A stretch of DNA of 64,000 nt. Origin: WLMZ01 sp038227995 (GTDB lineage: Bacteria; Actinomycetota; Acidimicrobiia; Acidimicrobiales; Ilumatobacteraceae). Made by a program: the position numbers and the translations under genes. Within the stretch, counting starts at the first letter, position 1, and each line of letters begins with the position of its first letter. The notes beneath the pieces are model-generated. The model searched no databases. It saw nothing but the letters and a program-made list of their open reading frames with translations, and had not been told where the DNA came from. Where the stretch lies: NCBI GenBank assembly GCA_038227995.1, contig JBBRPP010000014.1, positions 1 through 64,000 of the forward strand. Reading direction: 5' to 3'. Positions 52,004 to 62,100 of the stretch are shown here, piece after piece.

Positions 52004-53073
52004 GCGATCTCATCCAGGCCAGTTCGCGTGACATCGACGGACCGCTGCTCGAGCTCACCGACGTCCGCACTCACTTCCGGACAGCACGCGGCATGGTCCG
52101 CGCGGTTGACGGTGTCAGCTTCACCCTCGAACGCGGCCGCGCGCTCGGCATCGTCGGCGAGAGCGGTTCCGGCAAGACCATCCTCTCCCGTTCGATCATG
52201 GGCCTGCTTCCACCGCGCAACACAGTTCGTGGCGGCAGCATCAAGTTCGAAGGTCGCGAGATCGGCAACCTCAACCGCAAGCAGATGCGCAGCGTGTGGG
52301 GCAAAGAGATGGCGATGATCTTCCAGGATCCGATGACGTCGCTGAACCCGTTGATGAAGGTCGGCAAACAGATCGCCGAACCGCTCAAGATCCACCTCGG
52401 AATGGATCACGCGACGGCGAGGGCCACAGCTGAGAAACTCCTGCAGGACGTACGCATCCCTGAAGCCCACCGTCGTCTCGACCAGTACCCGCACGAGCTC
52501 AGCGGCGGCATGCGCCAGCGCGTGATGATCGCGATCGCGCTTGCCTGCGGCCCGACGGTGCTCTTCGCCGATGAGCCGACGACTGCGCTCGACGTCACCG
52601 TGCAGGCCCAGATCCTGGACCTGCTCAATGAGCAGCGCAAGGACCGCAACATGTCGTTGGTGCTCGTCACCCACGACCTCGGCGTGGTCGCCGGCCATAC
52701 CGATGAGATCGCCGTGATGTACGGCGGTCGACTCGTCGAGCGCGCGCCGACCAAGGTGTTGTTCTCGAAGATGAAGATGCCATACACCGAGGCACTGCTC
52801 GAAAGCATCCCCAAGATCGAAGACCCGAGCCACACCCGTTTGATGACCATCGGGGGTCGACCACCCGACCTCGTCAACCCGCCGCCCGGCTGCCGATTCG
52901 CGCCGCGGTGCATGTACGTGCAGGACAAGTGCAAGGCGGAAGAACCGCCACTCGAGCAAGCCGAGACCCCCGGTCACTACTTCCGCTGCTGGTACCCCGT
53001 CGGCAGCCCCGTCTACCTGCAGGTCAAAGAACGCCTGGCCGACAAGCCGGTCAGCGTCGGAGAGGTGTTGTAA
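52000..53073 (+). CDS. Peptide ABC ATPase, DppD type
   Basis: This 357-residue ATPase has Walker A GESGSGKT, the Q-loop in MIFQDPMTSLNP, signature LSGGMRQRV, Walker B LFADEPTTALD and the H-loop in VTHDL. The C-terminal extension contains PGCRFAPRCMYVQDKC, the Cys-rich motif that in DppD/OppD proteins can bind an iron-sulfur cluster. It works with the DppF-type partner as a heterodimer. Its stop codon shares one base with the next start codon. Confidence 0.95.
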   Translation: MSDLIQASSRDIDGPLLELTDVRTHFRTARGMVRAVDGVSFTLERGRALGIVGESGSGKTILSRSIMGLLPPRNTVRGGSIKFEGREIGNLNRKQMRSVWGKEMAMIFQDPMTSLNPLMKVGKQIAEPLKIHLGMDHATARATAEKLLQDVRIPEAHRRLDQYPHELSGGMRQRVMIAIALACGPTVLFADEPTTALDVTVQAQILDLLNEQRKDRNMSLVLVTHDLGVVAGHTDEIAVMYGGRLVERAPTKVLFSKMKMPYTEALLESIPKIEDPSHTRLMTIGGRPPDLVNPPPGCRFAPRCMYVQDKCKAEEPPLEQAETPGHYFRCWYPVGSPVYLQVKERLADKPVSVGEVL

Positions 53074-54110
53074 TGGCAGGCACGGGCACCGCCCACCTTC
53101 GCGCAGCGGAGGACGCTCTCCTCCGGGTCGAGAACCTCGTCGTCCAGTTCCCCGTCGGTCGCACCGGATTGTTCGTCAACGCGGTCAGCGGCATCAGCCT
53201 CGACGTGTTGCGTGGCGAGACGCTGGGCCTCGTCGGTGAATCCGGCTGTGGCAAGAGCACGACCGGCCGGGCGATCATGCAGCTACCCCGGCCCACGAGT
53301 GGCTCGGTGCTGTTCGAGAACAAGGAACTGACGAGCATGAGCGGCACGCCGATGCGCGAGGCGCGCACACGGATGCAGATGATCTTCCAGGACCCGATCT
53401 CGTCGCTGAACCCGAGGCGCAAGGTACGCGACATCGTGATGGAACCGCTGACCATCTGGGAACGCGGCGACAAGGCCGAGCGCAACCGTCGCGTCGACGA
53501 AGTGCTCGAAGAGGTCGGTATCGACCCACAGCGTGCCCGAGAGAGCCAGCCGCACCAGTTCAGCGGCGGTCAGTGCCAGCGCATCAGCATCGCCCGCTCG
53601 CTGGTGTTGAACCCGTCGATGATCATCTGCGACGAACCTGTCTCGGCACTCGACGTGAGCGTGCAGGCGCAGGTGTTGAACCTGCTCGAAGACCTCAAAC
53701 AACGGTACGGGCTCACGCTGGTCTTCATCGCCCACGACCTGGCCGTGGTCAAGAACATCAGCGACCGCGTCGCGGTGATGTATCTCGGCAAGATCTGCGA
53801 AGTCGCTTCGTCCGACGACCTGTACCGGGAGCCGGCGCATCACTACACGAACGTGCTGCTGTCGTCGATCCCGGTGCCCGATCCGGAAATCGCCGTCGAG
53901 CGCCACCCGATCGAAGGCGAACCACCGTCACCGGTGCTGCCACCGTCGGGTTGCCGGTTCCACACACGTTGCCCGGCCGCCGAGGCGCGGTGTTCGGCCG
54001 AGGAACCGCAACTGCGCGAGATCGGCGACGGTCACTTCGTCGCGTGCCACTTCCCCGTGCACGGCGGCGAAGCACCAGTCACGATCCGCGCCGGCGCCGC
54101 CTCCGTCTGA
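53073..54110 (+). CDS. Peptide ABC ATPase, DppF type
   Basis: This 345-residue ATPase is the partner of the DppD-type protein. Walker A is GESGCGKST, the Q-loop is MIFQDPISSLNPR, the signature is FSGGQCQRI, Walker B is IICDEPVSALD and the H-loop is FIAHDL. The C-terminus carries the SGCRFHTRCPAAEARC cluster motif. The ATG at 53073 is chosen because it overlaps the upstream TAA and begins just before the domain. It ends the importer operon and is convergent, 7 bp away, with the enoyl-CoA hydratase gene. Confidence 0.95.
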   Translation: MAGTGTAHLRAAEDALLRVENLVVQFPVGRTGLFVNAVSGISLDVLRGETLGLVGESGCGKSTTGRAIMQLPRPTSGSVLFENKELTSMSGTPMREARTRMQMIFQDPISSLNPRRKVRDIVMEPLTIWERGDKAERNRRVDEVLEEVGIDPQRARESQPHQFSGGQCQRISIARSLVLNPSMIICDEPVSALDVSVQAQVLNLLEDLKQRYGLTLVFIAHDLAVVKNISDRVAVMYLGKICEVASSDDLYREPAHHYTNVLLSSIPVPDPEIAVERHPIEGEPPSPVLPPSGCRFHTRCPAAEARCSAEEPQLREIGDGHFVACHFPVHGGEAPVTIRAGAASV

Positions 54111-54117
54111 CCGACGG

Positions 54118-54918
54118 TCAGTGGTTGGTGTAATCGGGGGGCCGCTTGGCCACGAACGCTCGCATCCCCTCACGGAAGTCGGCGGTCTGACCCATCAGGA
54201 TCTGCTGGCGGTTCTCGATGTCGATGGCAGCCTGCATCGGTACCTCCAACGCCGTCCACATCGCCTCCTTCGTGAGAGCGACGCCGAGCGGTGAGTTGCG
54301 CATGATCTCCTCGGCCTTGTGATGGGCAGCGGCGATCAATGCGTCGTCGTCGAACAACTCGACGATCAGTCCGATGCGGTAGGCCTCGGCGCTGTCGATC
54401 ACGCGGCCCGTCAGCATCAGCTCCTGAGCGCGAGCAACACCGACGATGCGCGGCAGCAGCCAACTGGTGCCGATGTCGCATGCCGTCAGTCCGATTCGGA
54501 TGAACGCTGCGTTGAACTTCGCCGAGTGGGCTGCGAGACGCACGTCCGAACCGAGCACGAGCGCCAGTCCGCCACCGGCCGCCGCACCGTTGACGGCAGC
54601 GATGATGGGCTGCGGGAGGGAACGCATCTTCGGGATCAACCCGGCGATGTGACGCTGGACTCCGAGACTGGCATGGATCGGGCCGAGGCCGTCACTGTGC
54701 GGCGCGGCGCCGTATCCGCCGAGATCGAGGCCGGCGCAGAAGCCACGTCCGGCACCCGTGAGCACGATCACCCGGGCCGCTCGATCGACGGCAATCTCGT
54801 CGAACGCCTCATGCAGCCCCTGGATCAATTCGGTCGTCATCGCGTTCAGCCGATCGGGTCGATCGAGCGTGATCTGGACGATGCCAGGTTGCGGGCGGGA
54901 GATGTCGAGAACGGCCAT
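54118..54918 (-). CDS. Enoyl-CoA hydratase/isomerase family protein
   Basis: This 266-residue crotonase-fold enzyme has the first oxyanion segment (GRGFCAGLDLGGYG) and the second (NGAAAGGGLALVLGSDVRLA). The second catalytic Glu position of classical hydratases falls in a region reading IGLTACDIGTSWLLPRIVG, where Asp replaces the usual glutamate, so an isomerase, hydrolase or other crotonase activity is as likely as hydration. The ATG at 54918 is the only start that gives the standard N-terminus. Confidence 0.9.
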   Translation of the reverse strand: MAVLDISRPQPGIVQITLDRPDRLNAMTTELIQGLHEAFDEIAVDRAARVIVLTGAGRGFCAGLDLGGYGAAPHSDGLGPIHASLGVQRHIAGLIPKMRSLPQPIIAAVNGAAAGGGLALVLGSDVRLAAHSAKFNAAFIRIGLTACDIGTSWLLPRIVGVARAQELMLTGRVIDSAEAYRIGLIVELFDDDALIAAAHHKAEEIMRNSPLGVALTKEAMWTALEVPMQAAIDIENRQQILMGQTADFREGMRAFVAKRPPDYTNH

Positions 54919-54963
54919 CACCGAATCGTGCCTCACCTCCGTCGGCCGACGGTCATCGGAGGC

Positions 54964-54969
54964 TACGGT
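54964..54969 (+). promoter_or_regulatory. Candidate -10 box, DNA glycosylase gene
   Basis: TACGGT ends 6 nt before the GTG at 54976 and supports that start. Confidence 0.45.
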
Positions 54970-54975
54970 GCGAAC

Positions 54976-55872
54976 GTGCTCTCGGTCCTGATCGATCCGG
55001 CGATCGACATTCGGTCCACGTTGTCGGTGTATCGATTCGGCAAGGGTGACCTGACCACTCGTCTGGCCGCCCACGATTTCGTCCGGGCGACATTCACCCC
55101 CGACGGTGTCGGCACCGTCCACATCCGGTGGTCCGACGTGCACCTGAACGCCGAAGCATGGGGCCCGGGCGCGGCATGGCTGCTCGAACGCGTGCACCAG
55201 ATGACCGGCGCACTCGATGGCGGTTTCGAGTGTCCTGACGACGCTCATCCGAACGTGCGACGCGCTCAGCGCAATCACCCCGGGATCCGCATCGGCTCCA
55301 GCGGCACCCTCTATCACGAACTGCTTCCGGTCATCCTCGGCCAGCGGGTCACGGCCGGCGAGGCGATTCGACAGTGGTGGCGGCTGTGCGCCGATCTCGG
55401 CGAGGCGGCGCCCGGTCCGGACCCGAGTCTGCGCCTCCCGCCGCACCCCGAGCGACTGCTCGCCAAACCGGCCTGGTGGTACCACCCGTACGGCATCGAG
55501 GCCAAGCGGGCTGAAGCCCTTCGAACCGTCGCCCGTTACGCCGCCCGCATCGGTGGATGGTCGAGTCTCTCGCCGTTCGAGGCATCCGCCAAGCTGGCTC
55601 TGCTCCGTGGCATCGGTCCATGGACCATCGGGTCGGCTGTCGGGCCGGCGCTGGGCGACCCCGACGCGGTGCCGGTTGGCGACTACCACGTACCGAACAT
55701 GGTCGCGTGGGCACTCGCAGGCGAGCCACGCGGCACCGATGCCCGGATGCTCGATCTGCTCTCGCCGTACGACGGCCAGCGCGGTCGTGTCATTCGCTTG
55801 TTGGGCATGGATGGTCACGCCGCGCCCGCCTTCGGGCCGCGGCAGCGGATACAACCGATGTACCGCTACTGA
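54976..55872 (+). CDS. AlkA-like DNA-3-methyladenine glycosylase
   Basis: This 298-residue base-excision enzyme of the HhH-GPD superfamily has the helix-hairpin-helix LLRGIGPWT at 209-217 and the catalytic aspartate Asp236 in PVGDYHVPN, as in AlkA. The N-terminal part (1-100) is a beta domain like that of AlkA. It would remove alkylated purines. It has no cysteine-based cluster motif, unlike MutY or Nth. GTG 54976 is preferred because of the -10 box and the hydrophobic start of the fold. Confidence 0.85.
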   Translation: MLSVLIDPAIDIRSTLSVYRFGKGDLTTRLAAHDFVRATFTPDGVGTVHIRWSDVHLNAEAWGPGAAWLLERVHQMTGALDGGFECPDDAHPNVRRAQRNHPGIRIGSSGTLYHELLPVILGQRVTAGEAIRQWWRLCADLGEAAPGPDPSLRLPPHPERLLAKPAWWYHPYGIEAKRAEALRTVARYAARIGGWSSLSPFEASAKLALLRGIGPWTIGSAVGPALGDPDAVPVGDYHVPNMVAWALAGEPRGTDARMLDLLSPYDGQRGRVIRLLGMDGHAAPAFGPRQRIQPMYRY

Positions 55873-55920
55873 CAGCGCATCCGGCTGATGGATGACGCCG
55901 TTCGGTCGAGGCGCCCGTGT

Positions 55921-55926
55921 TAGCGT
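55921..55926 (+). promoter_or_regulatory. Candidate -10 box, mannosyltransferase gene
   Basis: TAGCGT lies 29 nt before the ATG at 55956, implying a leader of roughly 22 nt. Confidence 0.35.
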
Positions 55927-55955
55927 CGCATCGCCACCAGCGGCCACCTTCGACC

Positions 55956-57203
55956 ATGACCGACACCATCTCCGACGATCTTCAACCCGTGACGCACGAA
56001 ACGAGCACTCGGTCGACAGATCCATTGTGGCGGTCGCGCCTGACCCGCGCCGGTGTCGCGTACATCATCTCGCGAATGTGCGTCGTGGCCGGCGCGGCGA
56101 TCGTCGCCGCCCAGCGCGTCAAGCAGGACCAGGCTGACGGCATTGCCCGACCCAAGAACGCGATCAGCAACATCACCGACGTGCTGACGTCGTGGGACGG
56201 CAAGTGGTACTTCGCGCTGGTCCGCGACAGCTACCCCTCGCACGTGCCGGCACACATGACGTGGGACGACTACCAGGCCCGCACCGCCTTCTTCCCCGTC
56301 TACCCCGACCTGGTGCGTTGGTTCGACAAGATCCTGCCTGGGGGCGACGTGTTCGCCGGACTGATGTTGAACATCATCCTCGGGGCGGTCGCCGTCTCCC
56401 TCGTCGGGGCGCTGGCGCGCACGATCTTCGACGACAAGGTCGCGTATCGATCCATGCTGTTGATGGCATTGTTCCCAGGCAGCTTCGTGCTCTCGTTCAC
56501 CTACAGCGAGGCAACGCTGCTCGTGGTCGCAGCGGGCTGTTTGCTCTGCCTGCAACGGCGGCACTGGTTGGCGGCGGGGGTGTTGGCCTCGGTCGGCGCG
56601 GCGACGAGACCGAACGGCATTGCCTTGATCGCCGCGTGCGCGGTGGCCGCGCTGTTGGCCCTACGCGAACGTCGCGAGTGGCGATCACTGGTGGCGCCGG
56701 CGATCGCACCGATCGGATTCATCGGGTTCCACATCTTCCTCTGGCGCCGCACCGGCGAGAAGCTGGCGTGGTTCCGGGTCCAGAGCGAGGCATGGCACGA
56801 AGGCACCAGCTTCGGGTTGACCGCACTGCGCAACACCGCCAAAGCCTTCATCCACCCGCTTGCATCACCGACCGACATCATCACAGCCGTCTCGTTCATC
56901 GCGACGATCTTCCTCGTCTACACCGCCTGGAAGAAACGGCTGCCGTGGCCGATCGTGACGTACTGCGCTGTCGTGCTGATCCTGATGCTCGCACCCAGCA
57001 CGGTGACCGCCCGGCCGCGCTTTCTGTACACCGCCTTCCCGCTCCTGATCTCGGCCGCGGCGTGGATCCGCGACATCGAGATCAAGCACCGCGACGATGA
57101 CGACTCGTTCCATCACGAACTGTGGCCCGCTGCGCTCGTGTTGTGTTCGGCCGGAATCGTCACCCTGACCGCGCTCTACGGTGTGTTCGGCGCGATCCCG
57201 TGA
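55956..57203 (+). CDS. PIG-V-like mannosyltransferase, membrane GT-C
   Basis: This 415-residue polytopic protein matches the PIG-V/GT-C mannosyltransferase group: an N-terminal helix, the luminal loop with SWDGKWYF (acidic residue used in catalysis), AFFPVYPDLVR, the FTYSEATLL motif and RPNG. It would use polyprenol-phosphate mannose as donor, made by the synthase encoded at 58340-59095. The acceptor is unknown; envelope glycolipid or protein mannosylation are possible. ATG 55956 is chosen over an upstream GTG at 55917. Its stop overlaps the start of the next gene (TGATG). Confidence 0.87.
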   Translation: MTDTISDDLQPVTHETSTRSTDPLWRSRLTRAGVAYIISRMCVVAGAAIVAAQRVKQDQADGIARPKNAISNITDVLTSWDGKWYFALVRDSYPSHVPAHMTWDDYQARTAFFPVYPDLVRWFDKILPGGDVFAGLMLNIILGAVAVSLVGALARTIFDDKVAYRSMLLMALFPGSFVLSFTYSEATLLVVAAGCLLCLQRRHWLAAGVLASVGAATRPNGIALIAACAVAALLALRERREWRSLVAPAIAPIGFIGFHIFLWRRTGEKLAWFRVQSEAWHEGTSFGLTALRNTAKAFIHPLASPTDIITAVSFIATIFLVYTAWKKRLPWPIVTYCAVVLILMLAPSTVTARPRFLYTAFPLLISAAAWIRDIEIKHRDDDDSFHHELWPAALVLCSAGIVTLTALYGVFGAIP

Positions 57204-58336
57204 TGAGTGGGCGCCCGTTCACCACGACGCCCTTTCTCATCGACATCGCCGACGATGTGATCGACGATCTTCGGTCACGGATCAGGCTGACCAGGTGGCC
57301 AGACGCCGCACCGGGCGAGCCGTGGAGCCAGGGCACGGACCTGCTGTATCTGCGCGGCATGCTCGACTACTGGGCCAACGGATTCGATTGGGGAGCGCAG
57401 CAGCGTGCGCTCAACCTCCTCCCCCAGTTCATTGCTGACGTGGACGGCACCACTGTTCACTACGTTCACGTCCGCGCCCGATCGGGAGTGGGCATCCCGC
57501 TGATCCTCACCCATGGCTGGCCCGGCACGTTCGTCGAGTTGCTGCCGCTCGTCCCGCTGCTGAGCGGCAATTTCGACCTGGTGATCCCCTCGCTGCCCGG
57601 TTACGGCTTCTCGCCACGACCGCCACGCACGGGCATCGACCGGCGGCACGTGGCGCGCCTGTGGCATCGGCTCATGCAGGGCCTCGGCTATGAGCGATTC
57701 GGGGCGTACGGCACCGATTTCGGGGCCGGTGTTGCCACATTCCTCGGGCTCGACCAGCCCGACGACCTCATCGGTATCCACCTCTCGACGTTCGAGCTCG
57801 CGCCGGTGCTCGACCACCAATCGCCCGAGTTGTCGGCCGAGGAACGCGAGTACATCGCCCAGGCCGAGCGGTGGTCCGAGGTGGAGCGCGGCTACAGCCA
57901 GATCCAGTCGACCAAACCGCAGACCGTCGGCTACGGGCTGAACGACTCGCCAGCCGGTCTCGCAGCGTGGGTGATCGAGAAATGGCGATCGTGGTCGGAC
58001 AGCCACGGCGATCTCGATGCCACCATTCCGCGCGACACCCTGTTGACGATGCTCACGATCTACTGGGCAACCCAGACGATCACCTCATCGATGCGCGACT
58101 ACTTCGACAACCGCTGGTCGACTCAGGCGCACACGGCGCGCGACTACGTGCGAGTGCCGACGGCGTTCGCCAGATTCGGCAACGAGTTCATCCCCGAAGG
58201 TGAGCCACCCCGAACCTTTGCGGAGCGGTTGTACAACGTCCAGCGCTGGACGATGATGCCCCGTGGTGGCCATTTCGCAGCCACTGAACAGCCCGCACTG
58301 CTGGCCGCCGACATCGCTGCGTTCTTCAGCTCGTGA
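57203..58336 (+). CDS. Epoxide hydrolase (microsomal type)
   Basis: This 377-residue alpha/beta hydrolase has the N-terminal EHN domain (PFLIDIADDVIDDLRSRIRLTRWPD) and the catalytic core: oxyanion motif HGWPG at 104-108, nucleophile Asp172 in GTDFGAG and catalytic His357 in RGGHFAA. It opens epoxides to diols or acts on a related ester. It is coupled to the mannosyltransferase gene by a one-base overlap although the functions seem unrelated. It is convergent, 3 bp apart, with the glycosyltransferase gene. Confidence 0.93.
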   Translation: MSGRPFTTTPFLIDIADDVIDDLRSRIRLTRWPDAAPGEPWSQGTDLLYLRGMLDYWANGFDWGAQQRALNLLPQFIADVDGTTVHYVHVRARSGVGIPLILTHGWPGTFVELLPLVPLLSGNFDLVIPSLPGYGFSPRPPRTGIDRRHVARLWHRLMQGLGYERFGAYGTDFGAGVATFLGLDQPDDLIGIHLSTFELAPVLDHQSPELSAEEREYIAQAERWSEVERGYSQIQSTKPQTVGYGLNDSPAGLAAWVIEKWRSWSDSHGDLDATIPRDTLLTMLTIYWATQTITSSMRDYFDNRWSTQAHTARDYVRVPTAFARFGNEFIPEGEPPRTFAERLYNVQRWTMMPRGGHFAATEQPALLAADIAAFFSS

Positions 58337-58339
58337 TGC

Positions 58340-59095
58340 TCAGTGCGGCTGTGGTTCGCGGTGGCGGATCTTGGCCCACGTGTCCACGATCGCCCAACGG
58401 GTGACGAGCAACATCGACTCGGCGATGATGCGGCCCGACATCTTGGACGTGCCGACCTGGCGATCGACGAAGGTGATCGGGCTCTCCACCACGGTGTACC
58501 CACCACGGATCAGGCGGCGGACGAGCTCGGTGAGAAACGCGTATCCCTCGGCACTCGTCGATGTCGGATCGATCGCACGCAACGCCGTCGCTCGGTACGC
58601 ACGAAAGCCTGCCGTGCAGTCGTGGATGTGCAGGCCGAGAACGGTCGAGGTATAGCGGTTGCCCCAGCGTGACAGGACGCGACGGTGGAGCGGCCAGTTG
58701 ACGGCTCCACCACCGGGCACGTATCGCGAGCCGATCGCCACATCGGCGCCGTGTTCGATGCGGGACACGAGCGCAGCGATCGCGGCCGGATCGTGAGAGA
58801 AGTCGCAGTCCATCGAGACCACGACCTCGGTCCAGTCGGCGTAGCGCGGCGTCGAGAGCACCTCGGCGAAGCCGTTGCGATACGCACTGCCGAGCCCCTG
58901 CTTGGCCGCCCGGTGAATGACATGGATCTGGTCGTCGTCGGCTGCCACGGCGTCGGCCAGTCGGCCTGTTCCGTCGGGGCTGTTGTCGTCGACGATCACG
59001 ATGCGAGCGTCCGGCATCACCCGTCGAACCTCGCTCAGGAAGCGTTCGATGTTCTCCGCCTCCTGATAGGTGGGAACGACAACGACCGTGTGCAC
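58340..59095 (-). CDS. Polyprenol-phosphate mannose synthase (Ppm1/DPM1 type)
   Basis: This 251-residue GT2-family enzyme has the DPM1 core: VVVPTYQEAENI at the N-terminus, DDNSPDGT, the metal motif DCDFSHDP, GSRYVPGG and the C-terminal VGTSKMSGRII segment. It makes polyprenol-phosphate mannose from GDP-mannose, the donor for GT-C mannosyltransferases such as the one at 55956. There is no N-terminal acyltransferase domain, unlike the fused mycobacterial Ppm1. The GTG at 59095 begins exactly at the fold, with a -10 box 8 nt upstream. Confidence 0.93.
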   Translation of the reverse strand: MHTVVVVPTYQEAENIERFLSEVRRVMPDARIVIVDDNSPDGTGRLADAVAADDDQIHVIHRAAKQGLGSAYRNGFAEVLSTPRYADWTEVVVSMDCDFSHDPAAIAALVSRIEHGADVAIGSRYVPGGGAVNWPLHRRVLSRWGNRYTSTVLGLHIHDCTAGFRAYRATALRAIDPTSTSAEGYAFLTELVRRLIRGGYTVVESPITFVDRQVGTSKMSGRIIAESMLLVTRWAIVDTWAKIRHREPQPH

Positions 59096-59103
59096 GAGCC
59101 GCC

Positions 59104-59109
59104 ACGCTA
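59104..59109 (-). promoter_or_regulatory. Candidate -10 box, mannose synthase gene
   Basis: TAGCGT on the minus strand ends 8 nt before the GTG at 59095. Confidence 0.45.
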
Positions 59110-59143
59110 GCGGTCCCGACCTTGTCCCACCCCAGCACCGTGT

Positions 59144-59149
59144 TAGATT
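59144..59149 (+). promoter_or_regulatory. Candidate -10 box, AftD-like gene
   Basis: TAGATT, a good match to TAnnnT, lies 32 nt before the ATG at 59182. It is divergent from the mannose synthase promoter. Confidence 0.4.
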
Positions 59150-59181
59150 CGCCGCCGCCAGACCCAGGCGCGACAACCCGT

Positions 59182-62100
59182 ATGACCGACACAACCACTG
59201 CGTTCTTCTCACGCGTCAAGCGCGCCCAAACGAGTCTCCAGGTGCTGTTGCTGGTGGCCCTGGCGTACATACCAACGCTGACGGCGGCGCCGGGCAAGAT
59301 GCCCACCGACACCAAGCTGTACCTGTACTTCGACCCCACACGCCTGACATCGGATGCGCTGCACGCGTGGGACAGCCGGCAGTTCGCCGGCTGGGTTCCG
59401 CACCAGACCATCAGCTACCTCTGGCCTTCGGGGCCGTGGTACTCGTTCTTCAGCGCGATCGGCGCGCCGGACTGGATCGCTCAGCGGATGTGGATCGGCA
59501 CCTTGATGGTGCTTGGCGGGCTCGGGGTGCGGTGGGCCGCCAAGCTGCTCGGCGTCTCGGCCACCGGAGCGCTCGTCGCCGGGCTGTTCTACCAACTCTC
59601 GCCGTACATCCTCCCGTACGTGTCGCGCACCTCGGTGATGATGCTGCCATGGGCCGGCCTCGGCTGGCTCGTCGGTCTCACCGTCCGCGCCGCGACGAGA
59701 ACCAAGTGGCGCGACATCGGGCTGATCGGTCTCGTCATGGCAACGGTTGCTTCGACCAATGCCACGGCGATCCTGATGGTCGCACCCGGGCCTGCGCTGT
59801 GGCTGGTCCACGCGGCTTGGGCACGCAGCATCACGTGGCGTCGCGCCGTGATCACCGCTGCGAAAGTCGGCGGCATCAGTTTGATGACGTCGCTGTGGTG
59901 GATCGCGATGTTGTCGATCCAGGGCAAGTTCGGCGCTGATGTCCTCAGCTACTCCGAGACGCTCCAAGCCGTCTCGCTCACGTCGTCGAGTACGGAAGTA
60001 CTCCGCGGCATGGGCTACTGGCTCTTCTACGTCCGCGACCCCATCGGCTTCACGACCAGCGCGTCGTTCACGTACATGGCTTCCGGCCGAGCGATCATCA
60101 TCAGCTTCGCCGTGCTCGGCATCGGGGTGCTCGGTCTCGCGTGCACGAGATGGGCCAGCCGTCGGTACGCAGTGTTGCTCGTGTTCGTCGGCGTGGTGCT
60201 GGCCGTCGGCGTCCACCCGATCGACAACCCGTCGCCGCTCATGTCGGGCTTCGCCGACAACTCTCGATCCAGCATCGCGCTCGCACTGCGAAGCAGCACC
60301 CGCGCGCTTCCGCTGAGCACGTTCGGCCTGGCGCTCGGCGCCGGCGCCTTGATCACCGCGCTGAGCCGCACGCGTCTGCGGGTGCGCAGGTACGTGCCGT
60401 GGCTTGCGGGTCTGCTGGCGATCGCCAACATGCCCGTCATCTGGAACGGTGGCTTCGTCGATGCCGCGCTGATCCGCGACGAGAACCCACCGAAGGCGTG
60501 GACCACCGCCGCGGCTGCACTCGACGCATCACCGTCGGGATATCGCGTGTTCCAACTGCCGGGGTCCGAGTTCGGCGCGTTCCGCTGGGGCTATACCGTC
60601 GACCCGCCACTACCCGGGTTGACCGACAAGCCACTGGTCACGCGCGACCTTCTCCCATTGGGCAGCGCGGCCGCGATGGATCTGATCTATGCCCTCGACG
60701 ACCGGTTTCAGGACGGCACCGCCGAGCTGTCCGAGGTCGCGCCGATCGCGCGGCTGCTCGGCGTCGACACGATCTGGTTGCCGAACGACATCGCATTCGA
60801 ACGCTTTCGCACGCCACGCCCAGAGCTCACCGCGAAGTTGTTCGCCACGCCCGGCAACGGGCTCGGGACACCCATCACGTTCGGCACGCCGGCCGTCAAT
60901 GTTCCGATTGTCCCGATGGTCGACGAACAATCGATCAGCAATCCGGCGGTCGGCACTCCCCTGGCTCCGGTCGAACTCGTGCCCGTCCAGGATGCGCAGC
61001 CGATCATGCGCGCCAAGACGGCCACGAACACAGTGGTCATCGCCGGCAGCGGAGACGGGGTGGTCGACGCCGCCGCGGCTGGACTGCTCTCCAGCTCCGC
61101 CATGATCCGCTACGCCGCCGATGTTCCGCAGCCGAAGGCCGGCGCAGTCGACCCGCTGACGACCGCGAGCGTCATCGTCACCGACAGCAACCGCGACCGC
61201 GCCCACCAATGGCGCGGCTCGCAGGATGTGTGGGGTTTCACCGAGGACGGCGCGAGCGGATCGGGTGTCCTGAAATTCGACAGCTCGGATCAACGCACGC
61301 CGGTCTTCCCCACCGAGACCAGCGCCGACATGACCGTGTCCGAACAGCGTGGGCCGGTCACGGCTGCGGTGAGCTCGTACGGCGAACCGTTCGCCTATCG
61401 CCCAGAGGATCGCGCCGCGATGGCGATCGACGGCAAGGACTCGACAGCCTGGCTCGTGGCCGATCGATTCGATCCGAACGGCGAGTACATCCGATTGACG
61501 AGCAAGCAGCCGATGTCGACGCTCACCCTCGAGCAGCCACAGGACGCACGCAATCGCTGGATCACCAAGGTCGACGTCACCGACGACTCGGGCACGTACT
61601 CCGTCGACCTCGACGACGCATCGCGCTCGACTGCGGGCCAGGCGATCACGTTGCGCAAAGCGTCGACCGTCGCCACCATCACGATTCGGGCCACCGAGCA
61701 CACACCACTCGCTCCGGGTGAGGGGCTGGATGCGGTCGGATTCGCCGAGATCCGCACCGGCTCCGGGCCCACAGAGGAACTGATCCGGGTGCCGAGCAAC
61801 GTCTTGCCCCGCCTGGCGGCCAACCAGGGCGTCGACATCGTGCTCAGCCGGCTGCGCACGAGCCCAACCGATCGCTGGCGCAGCGACCCCGAACCGACGC
61901 TGGCTCGTGTGTTCACGCTGTCGACGGAACGCAGCTTCGCGCCCACCGTCACCGCTCGTCTCGATCAGCGCGCGGACGATACGACGATCGCGAAACTGAT
62001 GAGCTGGACCGGCACGACAGCCAACCGACGCCTCACCGGCGTCCCGGCGATGGGCGGATGGGCGTCCACCGACGGCGACCCCGCGACATCGTGGGTCTCA

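Noticed and set aside
54919..56025. Upstream extension of the enoyl-CoA hydratase frame
   Set aside because: It lies antisense to the DNA glycosylase gene, has no crotonase sequence, and the standard family start is at 54918.
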